Source: DAOQAU01 sp964640325
GTDB lineage: Bacteria; Cyanobacteriota; Vampirovibrionia; Gastranaerophilales; Gastranaerophilaceae
Assembly (NCBI GenBank): GCA_964640325.1
Contig: CAZXID010000012.1
Span: forward strand, 1-56,781
Direction of reading: 5' to 3'
DNA: 56,781 nucleotides
Position 1 is the first letter of the stretch. Every line of letters begins with the position of its first letter. A program made the translations under genes and the position numbers. The notes under the pieces are model-generated. The model saw only the letters and a program-made list of their open reading frames with translations, did not search any database and had not been told where the DNA came from. Of this stretch, positions 55,180 through 56,781 are shown piece by piece.

Positions 55180-55826
55180 AAACAGTAGGGTTTATTCCCG
55201 CAAGAGGCGGCAGCAAAAGTATTAAAAATAAAAATATAATGCCGCTTGCCGGCAAGCCGCTTATTTATTGGGCTATTTTAGCCTGTATCGGTGTAAAATC
55301 CATTGAAAAAGTCTTTGTTTCAACTGACAGCGACGAAATTAAAAAAGTTGTTGAAAGTTTTGGCTTTGATAAAGTCGAAGTAATTTCGCGTTCTTCTGAA
55401 ACTGCAACAGATACGGCATCTTCTGAAAGTGCTTTGATTGAATTTTGCAAAAATCATAAGTTTGAAAAAGTCGTGTTTTTGCAGGCGACGTCGCCATTGA
55501 CTACTTCCGCGGATTTAGAAGGGGCGCTTAAAAAAATGAAAAAAGAAGGCGCAGATTCTTTGGTTTCAGCTATCCGCAATTATCAATTTTTATGGAATAT
55601 AAAAGGAAAGCCTATAAATTATAATCCCCGAAAACGCCCCCGAAGGCAGGATTGGGACGGGTATATGATTGAAAATGGGGCTTTTTACATAAGTTCCAGA
55701 GAAAACATTTTAAAATCAAAATGCAGAATTTCGGGCAAAATCACCTTTTGGGAAATGGATTCAAAAAGCTTTTTTGAAATCGACAATCCCGAAGATTTAG
55801 CGATTGTAGAGAAGTTTATACGATAG
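55176..55826 (+). CDS. Acylneuraminate-type cytidylyltransferase
   Basis: 216 residues. It activates an acidic nonulosonate sugar (sialic, legionaminic or pseudaminic acid) as the CMP form. FIPARGGSKSIKNKNIMPLA is the CTP-binding motif, then FVSTDSDEIKKVVESFG, VVFLQATSPLT, ENGAFYISSRE and FEIDNPEDLAIVEKF. The exact sugar cannot be read from sequence, and no synthase genes adjoin it. ATGA overlap with hpt. Suggests a nonulosonate-bearing surface glycan. Confidence 0.88.
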   Translation: MKTVGFIPARGGSKSIKNKNIMPLAGKPLIYWAILACIGVKSIEKVFVSTDSDEIKKVVESFGFDKVEVISRSSETATDTASSESALIEFCKNHKFEKVVFLQATSPLTTSADLEGALKKMKKEGADSLVSAIRNYQFLWNIKGKPINYNPRKRPRRQDWDGYMIENGAFYISSRENILKSKCRISGKITFWEMDSKSFFEIDNPEDLAIVEKFIR

Positions 55827-55864
55827 GAAAGCAAGAGGTTGCATTGTGATATTCTGCTTTTTGT

Positions 55865-55952
55865 GTCGTTGCGAGAAGCCCTGTTTTACAGGGCGACGAA
55901 GCAATCCAAGGATTTTTAGATTGCCACGGCTTTTTCAAAGCCTCGCAACGAC
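55865..55952. repeat. Inverted-repeat element, MITE-like, 88 bp
   Basis: Terminal repeats GTCGTTGCGAG (55865-55875) and CTCGCAACGAC (55942-55952), interior AGCAATCCAAGG and GATTGCCACGGC. A relative of 1508-1629. A further fragment, CCCTTGCAATGAC, is at about 55992-56004. Confidence 0.7.
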
Positions 55953-56009
55953 GAGAAGACGAACGAGGACAGTGATAAATTAAATCATTTACCCCTTGCA
56001 ATGACGTAT

Positions 56010-56781
56010 TTAATAATCCATTTTCCAATTGTCGTTTAGGATTTTAGCAAAACAGCCGATGGAAGCGTAAGCATCTCCTAAACAACCAGAAAAACCACCT
56101 CTGCCATTATTAAAATATTCTTCTCTTGCTTCTTGTGCATTAGAGCCAGCAGAGTAATTACAGAGCAGCCCACTTGCATTAGCAATTCCTTTTCTGCATT
56201 CGGGAGTAATACTTTCATCTAAAGATCCGTCATAGTAATATGAAAAACTAAAAAGATCGCGACCGACTATATTTGGAGGTTTTGGTCCGTTTGTATCAAC
56301 AGCAAAAATTCCTGCTTTGTATTTGTCTGATATACTAGATAGACAAATACTTGCACCGCTGGCAATAATAACACTATAGGTACATGAGACTGGTCCTTCG
56401 GAGCTACCGTCAATAGATTTATATTTATCCGCAAAGCATGTTGATGGGTTTCCCTTGCCACAATCTTTTATAACCTTAAAATATTTTTTTAAAAAATCAT
56501 TTCCGACTCTTTGCATTGCTTCATTATAATCACATCCTGCACTAGTATCATAATATAAAATATCGGAATCTGTTAACTTATTCACGCCTTCATTTGCCAT
56601 CATTAATTTAATTGCTTGAGAAAGCTCTGTATAAACCTTTTTTAATTCGGTCACATACTGCTGTTTTTGGTAACTGGCAATCAAATTTGGGATGGTCAAA
56701 GCGGCAACAACACCGATAATAGCGAGCGTTATCAAAACTTCTGCAAGCGTAAAACCTTGTCTTCTTTTATCAAAAGGAATA
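56010..56781 (-). CDS. Type IV prepilin-like protein, cut by the window edge
   Basis: The frame is open to the last base of the window; the start lies outside. The visible N-terminus reads IPFDKRRQG/FTLAEVLITLAI then IGVVAALTIPNLIASYQKQQ: basic leader, prepilin peptidase site after Gly, and the hydrophobic helix of type II secretion/type IV pilins. The mature part (about 240 residues) has many cysteines (SAGCDYNEA, DCGKGNPSTCFADK, SCTYSV, ECRKGIA, GCLGDAYASIGCFAK) that could form disulfides. A surface or secreted minor pilin is likely. Confidence 0.88.
   Translation of the reverse strand, partial: IPFDKRRQGFTLAEVLITLAIIGVVAALTIPNLIASYQKQQYVTELKKVYTELSQAIKLMMANEGVNKLTDSDILYYDTSAGCDYNEAMQRVGNDFLKKYFKVIKDCGKGNPSTCFADKYKSIDGSSEGPVSCTYSVIIASGASICLSSISDKYKAGIFAVDTNGPKPPNIVGRDLFSFSYYYDGSLDESITPECRKGIANASGLLCNYSAGSNAQEAREEYFNNGRGGFSGCLGDAYASIGCFAKILNDNWKMDY

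Overview
This is an AT-rich bacterial chromosome segment with about 50 protein genes, most of them core functions. I see no phage, insertion sequence, CRISPR array, rRNA or tRNA. The best fit is a gut-type Vampirovibrionia/Melainabacteria lineage (Gastranaerophilales). The reasons are an LL-diaminopimelate aminotransferase (the DAP route of cyanobacteria and relatives), a MurT-type Mur ligase, prepilins with the FTLAE..IIGVVAALTIP signature, a prepilin-like/YadA-head/peptidase S74 fusion, and short tandem heptamer repeats that recall the STRR repeats of cyanobacteria. The assignment is an inference; no 16S gene is present.

Layout. 1-3400: HTH regulator, pth, a TPR protein and repeat debris. 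3390-7270 (minus): pyrG, gatC, a stack of hairpins, then a YtxH/DUF948 envelope cluster. 7360-15900: murT, a FliA/WhiG-type sigma factor, the prepilin/YadA/S74 surface protein, two paralogous exported proteins, and a TPR plus Rossmann-like pair. 16000-24800: gyrA, dapL, ruvB with two glycosyltransferase-like genes, yibE/F, and a bifunctional nuclease. 24800-29000: an unknown protein, a 57-residue small gene, a DUF1858/NfeD/SPFH operon and a flavodiiron protein. 29100-34650: holA, a histidine kinase, gmk-coaBC, a broken nif3, and a small exported protein. 34650-37100: rplJL with an L10-type leader, and rpsA. 37200-42400: a long AT-rich gene interrupted by one stop codon, and mutS2. 42500-49100: a small protein, folD, a CooC-like ATPase with a MetE-like protein, rplI, rlmD, lgt and a TPR lipoprotein candidate. 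49200-55830 (plus): a tightly packed operon of a stand-alone ClpX-type zinc finger, a HEAT-like protein, ruvX, DUF1292, a six-repeat Clp-N protein without ATPase, tilS, hpt and a CMP-sugar synthetase. 56010 to the edge: a prepilin cut by the window end.

The most unusual content lies in the spaces between genes. At more than ten loci there are arrays of 7- or 8-base units, often a run in one orientation followed by a run in the other, and in eight cases they begin at or immediately next to the stop codon of a gene. Other repeats are REP-like palindromes, longer inverted-repeat elements, and a 41-base element present inside both coaBC and rlmD without breaking the frame. Six genes (a paralogue-pair gene, a TPR gene, ruvB, holA, gmk, mutS2) have a -10 box exactly six bases before ATG and no Shine-Dalgarno sequence, which predicts leaderless mRNAs. 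The best candidate for an undescribed system is the operon at 49285-53240, where two substrate-recognition modules of Clp unfoldases occur as separate proteins with no ATPase nearby.
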